Assembly (NCBI GenBank): GCA_023433445.1
Contig: JAEZCS010000029.1
Coordinates: forward strand, 1-19,643
Direction of reading: 5' to 3'
DNA length: 19,643 bases
Source of the DNA: Pseudomonadota bacterium
GTDB taxonomy: Bacteria; Pseudomonadota; Alphaproteobacteria; Sphingomonadales; Sphingomonadaceae
The notes beneath the pieces were generated by a model. It had not been told where the DNA came from. It saw only the letters and a program-made list of their open reading frames with translations, and made no database searches. Of this stretch, positions 1 to 7,131 are shown piece after piece. The position numbers and the translations under genes were made by a program. How positions within the stretch are numbered: position 1 is the stretch's first letter; each line of letters begins with the position of its first letter.

Positions 1-1
1 A

Positions 2-295
2 CCGCTCAGCAATGAAACGCGCTACAGGGCGCTTGGCACCGAGCCCTTCTGGGCCGTGACCGTCAAGGGATCGGTCGCGACCTTGGAGCGCCCGGACAAG
101 GCTGAACGTCATTATGCCGTTAACCGAACGGACGACGGCCGGGTCGTGCGCTATCTGGCGGACGGTTTTGCCATGACGGTGACAGATGGCCCCTGCAGCG
201 ACGGCATGAGCGATGCGCATTGGGCTGACAGCGTGGCATTGTCCTTTGGCGAAGGAACCTTGAAGGGCTGCGGCGGCGTGCGAGCGGACTTCTAG
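2..295 (+). CDS. COG3650-type hypothetical protein, 3' end (5' partial)
   Basis: The reading frame is open from the first full codon at position 2 to a TAG at 293-295, so the start lies before the window. About 97 residues are visible. They begin with the stretch RALGTEPFWAVTV, which resembles the G-x-EPFW core of the COG3650 family of small envelope-associated proteins of unknown function. The C-terminal part carries a paired-cysteine pattern (PCSDGMSD, then GCGG) also typical of that family. No enzymatic motif is visible, and any signal or lipoprotein sequence would be outside the window. An ATG at 56-58 exists in frame, but starting there would delete the EPFW motif. The stop codon lies inside the left end of a palindromic repeat. 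The family assignment is from memory of motifs and is fairly likely. The function is unknown. Confidence 0.7.
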   Translation, partial: PLSNETRYRALGTEPFWAVTVKGSVATLERPDKAERHYAVNRTDDGRVVRYLADGFAMTVTDGPCSDGMSDAHWADSVALSFGEGTLKGCGGVRADF

Positions 296-397
296 AGCAT
301 CGTGCGGAAAAGTGGGAACCGGTTTTCCGCTGAAAACGATGCGAAAACAAAAAACTAGAGCACGCGACCTGCGTCCGATTAAACGCAGCGTGCTCTA
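291..397. repeat. RIME-like two-hairpin intergenic mosaic repeat
   Basis: Two imperfect palindromes sit side by side. In module 1, 297-311 pairs with 323-342: gcatcgt/acgatgc outside and gcggaaaa/ttttccgc inside, with a 5-nt bulge at 331-335. In module 2, 357-365 (agagcacgc) pairs with 388-396 (gcgtgctct), and 370-374 (tgcgt) with 383-387 (acgca), with a 4-nt bulge at 366-369. An A-rich linker (343-353) joins them. Both outer ends read as CTAGAGC in inverted orientation. This architecture, roughly 105 bp with two large palindromes and an inner GTGGGAACCGG loop, matches my memory of the rhizobial RIME-type intergenic elements found across alphaproteobacteria. It fills the whole gap between two convergent genes and may act as a bidirectional terminator or mRNA 3' end stabiliser. 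The family name is from memory; the palindromes are seen directly. Confidence 0.8.
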
Positions 398-2842
398 ATC
401 CGTCCGCATGGCTTCCGCTACGAGCGCCTCGGCTTCCACGAGTAGGGCATCCTCCGCCGCCGCCTGCGCCACCTGTTCGCGGCCAATCAGGATCAGCACC
501 GGCACCGCGAGCGGGCTCACTCGATCAAGATCGATATGCAACATGGTGGCCGAAGCACGATCGATCAGATCGCCAAGCCGTCCCACATCGGTCATGCGCG
601 CACGGGCGTCGGCCCAGGCTGCCTTCAACAGCAGGTGATCCGGCTGATATTTGCGCAGCACGTCATAGATGAGGTCAGTCGAGAAGGTGACCTGTCGCCC
701 GGTCTTCCGCTTGCCGGGATGCTGGCGTTCGATCAGGCCGGCGATGACGGCGACATCCCGAAAAGCGCGCCTCAACAGGCTTGACTGTTCGACCCATTCG
801 ACAAATTCATGATCCAGAATATCGGCCGAAAAAAGGCTTTGAGGGTCCGTCACCGGTTTGAGGCCGTAGATGGCCAGCGCATAATCGTTGGATACAAAGC
901 CGAGCGGCATCAAACCCTGCGCGTCCATGCGGCGGGTGAGCAGCATGCCCAGTGACTGATGGGCATTCCATCCTTCGAAACTGTAACAGACGAGATAATG
1001 CCGCCCTTCATGCGGAAAGGTTTCAATGAGCAGTTGTCCCGGCTCGGGCAAGGCCGACCGATATTTCTGCACCTCCAGCCACTCTCGTACATCGTCGGGG
1101 AAGCGGTGCCATTCCTCCGGCTCAGCCAGAAAGTGACGCACCCGGTCGGCAAGCCGCGTGGACATTGCCATCCGCGTGCCGCCCCACGCCGGTACCCGCG
1201 CCTGCTTCGACGTTGCGCGCACGATCAGGTCGGTGACATCCATGCGCACCACTTCCAACGCCAGGCCGGAAAAGAAGAAGCTGTCGCCGGGCCGCAGCGT
1301 CGCGGCAAACCCCTCCTCCACCGTGCCAAGTTTCCGGCCATTGGCGAATCGAACATCCAGCACCGGCTGATCGACGATGATCCCAGCATTCATGCGATGC
1401 TGCTGAATGAAGCGGGGATGCGACACCCGCCACAAACCGTCCTCGTCATGGGTCAGCCGCTTGAACCGGTCATAGGCCTTCAGCGCGTAGCCGCCGCCTT
1501 CAATGAAGTGCAGGACATTGGCAAACCCCTCGTCGGTAAGCGCGCTGTAGGGCGTTGCCGATCGGATTTCCTCCAGCAGCTCTTGTTCTGAGAATGGCGC
1601 TGCACAGGCCAGCGCCATCACATGTTGCGCCAGAACGTCGAGGCTGCCGGTGCGGAAATCGTCCGCATCGCGCTCCCCCGCCTCCACCGCATCCAGCGCC
1701 GCGCGGGCTTCCAGATATTCAAAGCGGTTACCGGGGATGATGATGGCCTCGCTCGACTGATCCAGCCGGTGATTGGCGCGGCCGATGCGCTGGAGCAGCC
1801 GGGACGAACCTTTGGGCGCGCCCATCTGGATCACGCAATCGACGTTGCCCCAATCGACGCCCAGGTCGAGGCTGGCCGTCGCCACAAGCGCACGCAGCCT
1901 GCCGTCCGCCATCGCATTTTCCACCTTGCGCCGCGCCTCGACCGACAGGCTGCCATGATGGATGCCGATCGGCAGGTTCGCCTCATTGGCGGTCCAAAGC
2001 TCCTGGAAGATCAGTTCGGCGAGCCCACGCGTGTTGCAGAATATCAGCGTTGTTTGCCGCCGCTCGATTTCGGCCATGACCTGCTTTGCGGCATATTTAC
2101 CGGAATGGCCCGACCAGGGAATGCGTCCTTCCGGAATGAAGATGGCGATGTCTGGATCAGCGCCCTGCTCCCCCATGACCGGCGTGACGCTGTTGATGTC
2201 GCCGTCAGGAGCAAGCCAGGCGCGATAGGCATCGACGTCTGCCACGGTCGCCGACAAAGCAACGCGGCGCAGTTCAGGGTTGATCCTCTGCAAACGCGCA
2301 AGGGACAGGTTGAGAAGATCCCCACGCTTCTGGGTGGCAAAGGCGTGCACCTCATCGATGATTACCGTCTTGAGCTGCGCGAACATCAGGAAGCTGTCGG
2401 GATAGCTCAGCAGCAGCGATAGCGATTCTGGCGTCGTCAGCAGGATCTGCGGCGGACGAGCCCGCTGCCGCGCCTTGCGATCCGAAGGCGTGTCACCGGT
2501 GCGCGTCTCCACCCGGATGGGAAGTTCCATCTCCTCGATCGGAGTCAGCAGATTGCGCCGCACATCGACCGCCAGCGCCTTGAGCGGCGACACATAGAGG
2601 GTGTGAAGACCGTCAGCTGGCTGTTCGATCAGATCCGCGAGGGTTGGCAAGAACCCCGCCAAAGTCTTGCCCGCCCCGGTCGGCGCGACGAGCAAGGCAT
2701 GGTCTCCTGCCCGCGCGGTTGCCAGCATCTCCATCTGGTGACGCCGCGGCGACCATCCGCGGACCGTGAACCATTGCTCCAGTTGTTCAGGAAGGCGTTG
2801 GTTCATAGCGATGGATGTAGGAACGCGCATCGGCCCTGTCAC
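395..2842 (-). CDS. Ligase-associated-type DEXH-box helicase (Lhr core)
   Basis: This 815-residue superfamily 2 helicase has every core motif: Walker A PTGAGKT (K59), DEVH box (163-166), SAT (197-199), motif V around TASLDLGVDW (322-331) and motif VI QRIGR (351-355). The C-terminal half fits the winged-helix and DEAD/H-associated region of Lhr-core proteins. Length and sequence style match the ligase-associated DNA damage response helicase family, which translocates on DNA and is thought to act in repair. The GTG start at 2842 is chosen because AAGGAAGGG lies about 5 nt upstream; ATGs at 2830 and 2806 lack such a site. The gene is convergent with the COG3650-type gene, and its TAG stop is formed by the palindromic repeat. 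The usual partners (ligase, exonuclease, PdeM nuclease) are not next to it here. Its family membership is secure, the repair role is inferred. Confidence 0.9.
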   Translation of the reverse strand: MTGPMRVPTSIAMNQRLPEQLEQWFTVRGWSPRRHQMEMLATARAGDHALLVAPTGAGKTLAGFLPTLADLIEQPADGLHTLYVSPLKALAVDVRRNLLTPIEEMELPIRVETRTGDTPSDRKARQRARPPQILLTTPESLSLLLSYPDSFLMFAQLKTVIIDEVHAFATQKRGDLLNLSLARLQRINPELRRVALSATVADVDAYRAWLAPDGDINSVTPVMGEQGADPDIAIFIPEGRIPWSGHSGKYAAKQVMAEIERRQTTLIFCNTRGLAELIFQELWTANEANLPIGIHHGSLSVEARRKVENAMADGRLRALVATASLDLGVDWGNVDCVIQMGAPKGSSRLLQRIGRANHRLDQSSEAIIIPGNRFEYLEARAALDAVEAGERDADDFRTGSLDVLAQHVMALACAAPFSEQELLEEIRSATPYSALTDEGFANVLHFIEGGGYALKAYDRFKRLTHDEDGLWRVSHPRFIQQHRMNAGIIVDQPVLDVRFANGRKLGTVEEGFAATLRPGDSFFFSGLALEVVRMDVTDLIVRATSKQARVPAWGGTRMAMSTRLADRVRHFLAEPEEWHRFPDDVREWLEVQKYRSALPEPGQLLIETFPHEGRHYLVCYSFEGWNAHQSLGMLLTRRMDAQGLMPLGFVSNDYALAIYGLKPVTDPQSLFSADILDHEFVEWVEQSSLLRRAFRDVAVIAGLIERQHPGKRKTGRQVTFSTDLIYDVLRKYQPDHLLLKAAWADARARMTDVGRLGDLIDRASATMLHIDLDRVSPLAVPVLILIGREQVAQAAAEDALLVEAEALVAEAMRTD

Positions 2843-2974
2843 GATCCCTTCCTTTCAAGATCATGTCGACACCCACGAAAATGCCGGAATGGCTGCTCTC
2901 TTTCCCGTCCAAAGGCGTTACACTCCCCAAACACCAAAGAAAGGCTGCAAAGCCGCAAACGCAGGAGATTGACG

Positions 2975-4300
2975 ATGAGCGGCGAGACAGAGGCCGACCT
3001 GTCCGGGGCCGAACCCACCCGCAACCGGCGCCGTGCCAAGCCCGCGATCATGGAGATCGGCGGCCGCAAGCTCAAACCAGCGACGCTCATGATGGGCCAT
3101 GGCTATGACCCCATGTTATCGGAAGGGTCGCTGAAGCCTCCCATCTTCCTGACGTCGACCTTCGCCTTCGAAAGCGCAGCCGCTGGCAAGCGGCATTTCG
3201 AAGGGGTGACCGGGATCAGGCCGGGTGGTGCGGAAGGGCTGGTCTACTCCCGCTTCAACGGGCCGAATCAGGAAATCGCCGAAGACCGGCTTGCGGTGTG
3301 GGAGGAAGCGGAAGACGCGCTGCTCTTCTCCAGTGGCATGTCGGCCATCGCGACCACGCTGCTAGCTCTGGTGCAGCCGGGCGATGTCATAGTGCATTCC
3401 GCGCCGCTCTACGCAGCTACCGAATCCCTCATCGGCCGCATCCTCGGCAAATTCGGCGTACAATGGCTCGATTTCCCGGCAGGTTCGACCGAAGAGGAAA
3501 TCGGCGCGGTGATCGAACAAGCGAAGACACTCGGCCGCGTCGCGCTCATCTATCTGGAAAGCCCCGCCAATCCTACCAACGTGCTAGTGGACGTAGAAGC
3601 GGTCGTGGCGCGGCGAGATGCTCTCTTTGCCGGAACGGATCAGATCCCGCCCGTCGCAATCGACAACACGTTTCTCGGGCCGCTCTGGCACCATCCGCTT
3701 GCCCATGGCGCCGACCTCGTCATCTACAGCCTGACCAAATATGCAGGCGGCCATAGCGATCTGGTGGCAGGCGGGGTTTTGGGGCCAAAGGATCTCATCA
3801 ACACCATCCGACTGATGCGCAACACCATCGGCACGATCCTCGATCCGCATAGTGCCTGGATGCTGCTTCGCAGCCTGGAAACGCTCGAACTGCGGATGAG
3901 CCGGGCTGGCGAAAATGCCGCAAAGGTCTGCGCCTGGCTCAAGGACCAGCCGCAGGTGGAAAAGGTCGTCTATCTCGGCTTCCCCGAAACCGAACGCCAA
4001 GCCGACATTTACCGGCGCCATTGCACGGGGGCTGGCTCGACCTTCTCCCTCTATCTGAAAGGCGGTGAGGCCGAAGCCTTCGCCTTCCTCGACGCGCTGA
4101 AGATCGCCAAGCTGGCAGTCAGCCTCGGCGGGACCGAAACGCTCGCCAGCCATCCCGCGGCCATGACGCACCTGTCCGTGCCGCCTGAGCGCAAGAAAGC
4201 TCTGGCAATCAGCGACAATATGGTTCGCATATCGATCGGTTGCGAAGATGCCGACGACCTGATCGCAGACTTCGCGCAGGCGCTGAAAGCCGTGGGATGA
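2975..4300 (+). CDS. Trans-sulfuration PLP enzyme (cystathionine gamma-synthase/lyase-like)
   Basis: This 441-residue fold-type I PLP enzyme belongs to the Cys/Met metabolism family. The cofactor lysine is K255 in SLTKYAGGHSD. Other family blocks are YSRFNGPNQ, the SSGMSAIATTLLAL helix and the C-terminal GGTETLASHPAAMTH. It should catalyse gamma- or beta-elimination or replacement on homocysteine, cystathionine or methionine-type substrates; sequence alone does not decide which. The N-terminus has about 30 extra polar residues before GGRKLKPATLMMGHGYDP, a form common in alphaproteobacterial cystathionine gamma-synthase-family proteins. The ATG at 2975 follows GCAGGAGA with 6-nt spacing; the frame is open further upstream but without support. 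The stop overlaps the next gene's ATG (ATGA, 4297-4300), indicating translational coupling. The 132-bp divergent gap to the helicase has no convincing promoter or riboswitch that I can name. Confidence 0.92.
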   Translation: MSGETEADLSGAEPTRNRRRAKPAIMEIGGRKLKPATLMMGHGYDPMLSEGSLKPPIFLTSTFAFESAAAGKRHFEGVTGIRPGGAEGLVYSRFNGPNQEIAEDRLAVWEEAEDALLFSSGMSAIATTLLALVQPGDVIVHSAPLYAATESLIGRILGKFGVQWLDFPAGSTEEEIGAVIEQAKTLGRVALIYLESPANPTNVLVDVEAVVARRDALFAGTDQIPPVAIDNTFLGPLWHHPLAHGADLVIYSLTKYAGGHSDLVAGGVLGPKDLINTIRLMRNTIGTILDPHSAWMLLRSLETLELRMSRAGENAAKVCAWLKDQPQVEKVVYLGFPETERQADIYRRHCTGAGSTFSLYLKGGEAEAFAFLDALKIAKLAVSLGGTETLASHPAAMTHLSVPPERKKALAISDNMVRISIGCEDADDLIADFAQALKAVG

Positions 4301-5235
4301 GCGATAGCCGTCCCGTCCTCCTGATCGGGCAGCCGCTTCTGGCTGCGCTGCTGCCCATCTTGCGGCCGCTCTATGACGCCTGGCCGCTCTGGGAAGGCGA
4401 GGGCGAAGGGCGGCGCGACAAAGCGCGGGCGATTGTGTGGGCCGGCGAATTCCCGCTGGCTTCGGCGCTGCTCGACATCATGCCGCAACTTGGCCTCATC
4501 GCCTGCTTCAGTGTCGGCTATGACGGCGTAGACGTGATGGAGGCAGACCGGCGCGGCATAGTCGTGACGAACGGCGCCGATGCCAATGCCGAAGATGTCG
4601 CGGACCATGCCATCGGGCTCATGCTCGCGCACCGCCGGGGCATCGTGGAAGGGGACCGGCTGTTGCGGGCAGGCCTGTGGAAGGCTGGCCCTGAAAGACT
4701 GTCGCTTTCCATGGCCGGGGCCAGGCTCGGAATCGTCGGCCTGGGGCATATCGGGCAAGCTGTCGCCCGGCGCGCGGACGCGATGCGGATGCAGATCAAC
4801 TGGTGGGGGCCACGCGACAAGCCCGCCTTGCCCTGGGCGCGATCCGAAAGCCTGAAGGCGCTGGCGCGGGATAGTGACATATTGCTCGTCGCGGCCCGTG
4901 CCGACGGCGGCAATCGCGGGATGATCGATGCTGGCGTCATGGATGCACTCGGCCCAGGCGGCCTGCTCGTCAACGTCGCGCGCGGGCAACTGGTGGACGA
5001 ACCGGCCTTAAGGCTCGCCCTGCGCCAGCGGACGCTTGGCGGCGCTGCGCTGGATGTGTTCCAGCAGGAACCTACTCCCGCACAAGGCTGGACCGATGTC
5101 CCCAACTGCGTTCTGACGCCACACATGGCCGGCGCCACGCATGAAGCCGTATCCCGCATGACGGCACTGCTGCTTGCGAACCTTGAGGCTTTTTTCGCCG
5201 GAGAAGCTCTGCCGAACCGCGTCAGACCTGATTGA
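4297..5235 (+). CDS. D-isomer-specific 2-hydroxyacid dehydrogenase
   Basis: This 312-residue NAD(P)H-dependent enzyme interconverts 2-oxoacids and D-2-hydroxyacids. The Rossmann motif GIVGLGHIGQAVA gives G148-x-G150-x-x-G153. The catalytic triad of the family is visible as R229 (NVARGQ), E258 (FQQEP) and H276 (LTPHMAG). The short N-terminal catalytic part and the phrase FSVGYDGVDV resemble glyoxylate/hydroxypyruvate reductases (GhrB/GyaR-like), but substrate cannot be fixed from motifs. The position after the NAD dinucleotide fold reads WWGPRDK, whose basic residues would suit NADPH; this is inference. It starts at the ATGA overlap with the preceding PLP enzyme, so the two are translated together, and it could reduce a 2-oxoacid released by that enzyme. 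It ends 12 bp from a convergent gene. Confidence 0.9.
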   Translation: MSDSRPVLLIGQPLLAALLPILRPLYDAWPLWEGEGEGRRDKARAIVWAGEFPLASALLDIMPQLGLIACFSVGYDGVDVMEADRRGIVVTNGADANAEDVADHAIGLMLAHRRGIVEGDRLLRAGLWKAGPERLSLSMAGARLGIVGLGHIGQAVARRADAMRMQINWWGPRDKPALPWARSESLKALARDSDILLVAARADGGNRGMIDAGVMDALGPGGLLVNVARGQLVDEPALRLALRQRTLGGAALDVFQQEPTPAQGWTDVPNCVLTPHMAGATHEAVSRMTALLLANLEAFFAGEALPNRVRPD

Positions 5236-5247
5236 AGGGGCTAGGCG

Positions 5248-5922
5248 CTATCGCCAATCCACTCGTGTCCACCCCCTCGCTGCGGCCAGCCTGGCGAGCG
5301 GCTTGTGAGGATTGGAGGCGAAAGGCATGTCGGCAAATTCCAGCATCGGCGCGTCGGACACATGGTCGGAATAAGCCCGAATCTGCGCATGGCCTCGGTC
5401 GATCGCTTCTGCCGCCATCCACGCCTTGATCATCCGCAACTTGCCCGTGTCGTAGCAATTTTCGCCCGCGATCTTCGCGCGGACATAGCGCAGATCCTGA
5501 CTCAGATGATCCGTCGCGATCACCGCATCGAAGCCGAGCATGCGTGCGATCGGTTCCACATAGAGGCGATAGGAAGCGGTCGCCAGCACCAGCCGGTAGC
5601 CATCCGCCCGATCCCGCGCGATCTGGTCGAGCGCACCCGCGCGCACGTTGGTGGCAACCACTTTCGCGGCATAGCTTTCCACATGGGGCATCAGCTTGGC
5701 GCGTTCGACATTAAAGCCGATCATCAATGCCTGATTGAGCTCCTTCAGCCGCTGGCGGCTGATCAACTTGATGACATAGGCCAACATCAACAGGAGGACG
5801 CAGGGCAGCAATACCAGCCGCCATGGCGCCATCGCCTTGGACACATGGATAAGGAAGCCAGTATAGGTGCCTGAAAAGGTCACCGTTCGATCCATATCGT
5901 AGATTGCAAGGCGATGCGTCAT
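5248..5922 (-). CDS. HAD-IB family phosphatase with membrane segment (PgpC-like)
   Basis: This 224-residue haloacid dehalogenase-superfamily phosphatase has motif I DMDRT (nucleophile D9, acid D11), motif II around LATAS (113-117), a basic motif III residue K161 (DTGK) and motif IV YSDHVSD with D186 and D190. A hydrophobic stretch at about 34-52 (WRLVLLPCVLLLMLAYV) lies between motif I and motif II, in the cap region. That layout, with hydrophobic segments soon after motif I and a YSD...P-[ML]-L signature, resembles E. coli PgpC, which dephosphorylates phosphatidylglycerophosphate. A membrane lipid phosphate substrate is therefore plausible but not shown. The ATG at 5922 has only a weak GGAC upstream. 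It is divergent from the Mla operon across a 99-bp gap and convergent with the dehydrogenase. An alternative is a SerB-like soluble phosphatase. Confidence 0.82.
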   Translation of the reverse strand: MTHRLAIYDMDRTVTFSGTYTGFLIHVSKAMAPWRLVLLPCVLLLMLAYVIKLISRQRLKELNQALMIGFNVERAKLMPHVESYAAKVVATNVRAGALDQIARDRADGYRLVLATASYRLYVEPIARMLGFDAVIATDHLSQDLRYVRAKIAGENCYDTGKLRMIKAWMAAEAIDRGHAQIRAYSDHVSDAPMLEFADMPFASNPHKPLARLAAARGWTRVDWR

Positions 5923-5996
5923 GCCGTGTCCGAAACTTTTTGCCCGCTACAGTCGTTCTATCGCGCGGATGGGCCGTTTCGGCTTGCCGCGCAACC

Positions 5997-6002
5997 GATA
6001 AT
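5997..6002 (+). promoter_or_regulatory. Possible -10 element for the Mla operon
   Basis: GATAAT at 5997-6002 is a good match to a sigma70-type -10 box in the 99-bp divergent gap. No convincing -35 box is found at 16-18 bp spacing; TTTCGG at 5977-5982 is only 14 bp away. If used, transcription would begin near 6009, leaving about 13 nt before the permease ATG and no room for a normal Shine-Dalgarno. This is a weak prediction from one hexamer. Confidence 0.25.
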
Positions 6003-6021
6003 GGACCACTAACCCCTTTTG

Positions 6022-7131
6022 ATGAACAAAGCCGCCGATCTTGTCGAAGAAACGCGCGATGGCGGTGCTGTCATTCGGCTTCTAGGGCATCTTTCGATCG
6101 CTTGTCTGCGCGATCTGCCCGCCCGTCTCGATGCCGTGACGGGGCCCGTTTCGGCCATCGATCTTTCCGGCGTGGAACATATGGACACGATCGGGGCCTG
6201 GACTGTGCATCGCACAGCCAAACGACTGGGCTCCGACGTTACGGGCGGCAATGATGACACCCGGCGCCTGATCGAGGCGGTTGGCAAGCTGGACGAACCG
6301 GTCAGCATCCGTCCTGATTATGTGCCCCCTCTCCAGCGCGTGATCGGTCAGATCGGCGAGGCGGTGATCAACTCCTTCACCACACTTCTCGGGCTGCTCG
6401 GCTTTTTCGGCGCCACCCTGGTGGCCAGCTGGAATGTCATCCGGCACCCCAGCAGGTTCCGCGTCAATGCGGTCGTGCAACGCTTCGAGGTCGTCGGCGT
6501 CTCGGCGCTTGGCATCATCGGCCTCATGAGCTTCCTGATCGGCATCGTCATCGCCCAGCAGGGCTCGGTCCAGCTGCGTCAATTCGGCATGGAGATGCTG
6601 ACGATCAACCTCGTCGGCCGCCTCACTTTCCGCGAATTGGGCGTGCTGATGACGGCGATCATGGTTGCAGGCCGTTCAGGATCAGCCTTCGCGGCACAGC
6701 TTGGAACCATGAAGCTGACCGAAGAGGTGGACGCGATGCGCACCATCGGTGTGTCACCCATGGAGGCGCTCGTCCTGCCCCGAACGCTGGCAGTAGTCAT
6801 CATGATGCCGCTGCTCGGCTTCTATTCGTCGATTGTGGCTGTCATCGGCGGCGGTTTCCTCTGCGCCGTGGCGCTCGACATCCCGCCGATCACCTTCATT
6901 CAGCGGCTGCGGGAGGTCGTACCGATCACCGACCTTTGGGTCGGCTTGCTCAAGGCGCCCGTGTTCGGGATCATCATCGCCCTTTCCGGCTGTTTCCAGG
7001 GCATGCAGGTGAAGGCCAATGCCGAGGAAGTCGGCCTGCGGACGACCTCCGCAGTGGTCCAGGCCATCTTTCTCGTGATCGTGATCGATGCCTTCTTCGC
7101 TGTCTTCTTCACTTGGCTGGGATGGAATTGA
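6022..7131 (+). CDS. mlaE: MlaE-family lipid ABC transporter permease with STAS-like N-terminus
   Basis: This is a 369-residue inner-membrane permease. Residues 1 to about 95 are soluble and look like a STAS-type domain (the LSGVEHMDTIGAW segment fits its conserved strand-loop), a fusion common in alphaproteobacterial MlaE proteins. From about 115 onward come several hydrophobic segments and the MlaE signature FRELGVLMTAIMVAGRSGSA followed by LGTMKLTEEVDAMRTIGVSP, the cytoplasmic coupling region that contacts the ATPase. With the three following genes it should form a phospholipid-trafficking ABC complex between the membranes. The ATG at 6022 is preceded in frame by TTG at 6019 and a TAA at 6010-6012, so the start is confined to these; neither has a clear Shine-Dalgarno. 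Its TGA overlaps the ATPase ATG by one base. It is the first gene of the operon. Confidence 0.92.
   Translation: MNKAADLVEETRDGGAVIRLLGHLSIACLRDLPARLDAVTGPVSAIDLSGVEHMDTIGAWTVHRTAKRLGSDVTGGNDDTRRLIEAVGKLDEPVSIRPDYVPPLQRVIGQIGEAVINSFTTLLGLLGFFGATLVASWNVIRHPSRFRVNAVVQRFEVVGVSALGIIGLMSFLIGIVIAQQGSVQLRQFGMEMLTINLVGRLTFRELGVLMTAIMVAGRSGSAFAAQLGTMKLTEEVDAMRTIGVSPMEALVLPRTLAVVIMMPLLGFYSSIVAVIGGGFLCAVALDIPPITFIQRLREVVPITDLWVGLLKAPVFGIIIALSGCFQGMQVKANAEEVGLRTTSAVVQAIFLVIVIDAFFAVFFTWLGWN

Noticed and set aside
1622..2422. 266-codon open frame on the plus strand opposite the helicase
   Set aside because: The helicase motifs on the other strand are complete; this frame is a mirror product of codon bias.
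2863..2974. Possible SAM-type riboswitch before the trans-sulfuration gene
   Set aside because: A GGCT-GCAA-AGCC hairpin (2943-2954) and a GCGTT/AACGC pairing (2915-2919 with 2958-2962) exist, but I cannot match the conserved cores of the SAM-II or SAH classes. A covariance-model search would decide.
2603..2974. N-terminal extension of the PLP enzyme back to 2603
   Set aside because: It would run antisense through the helicase start, has no family similarity, and a good ribosome binding site precedes ATG 2975.
4051..4989. 312-codon open frame on the minus strand opposite the PLP enzyme and dehydrogenase
   Set aside because: It is antisense to two coupled genes with full catalytic motifs, and its translation shows no family resemblance.
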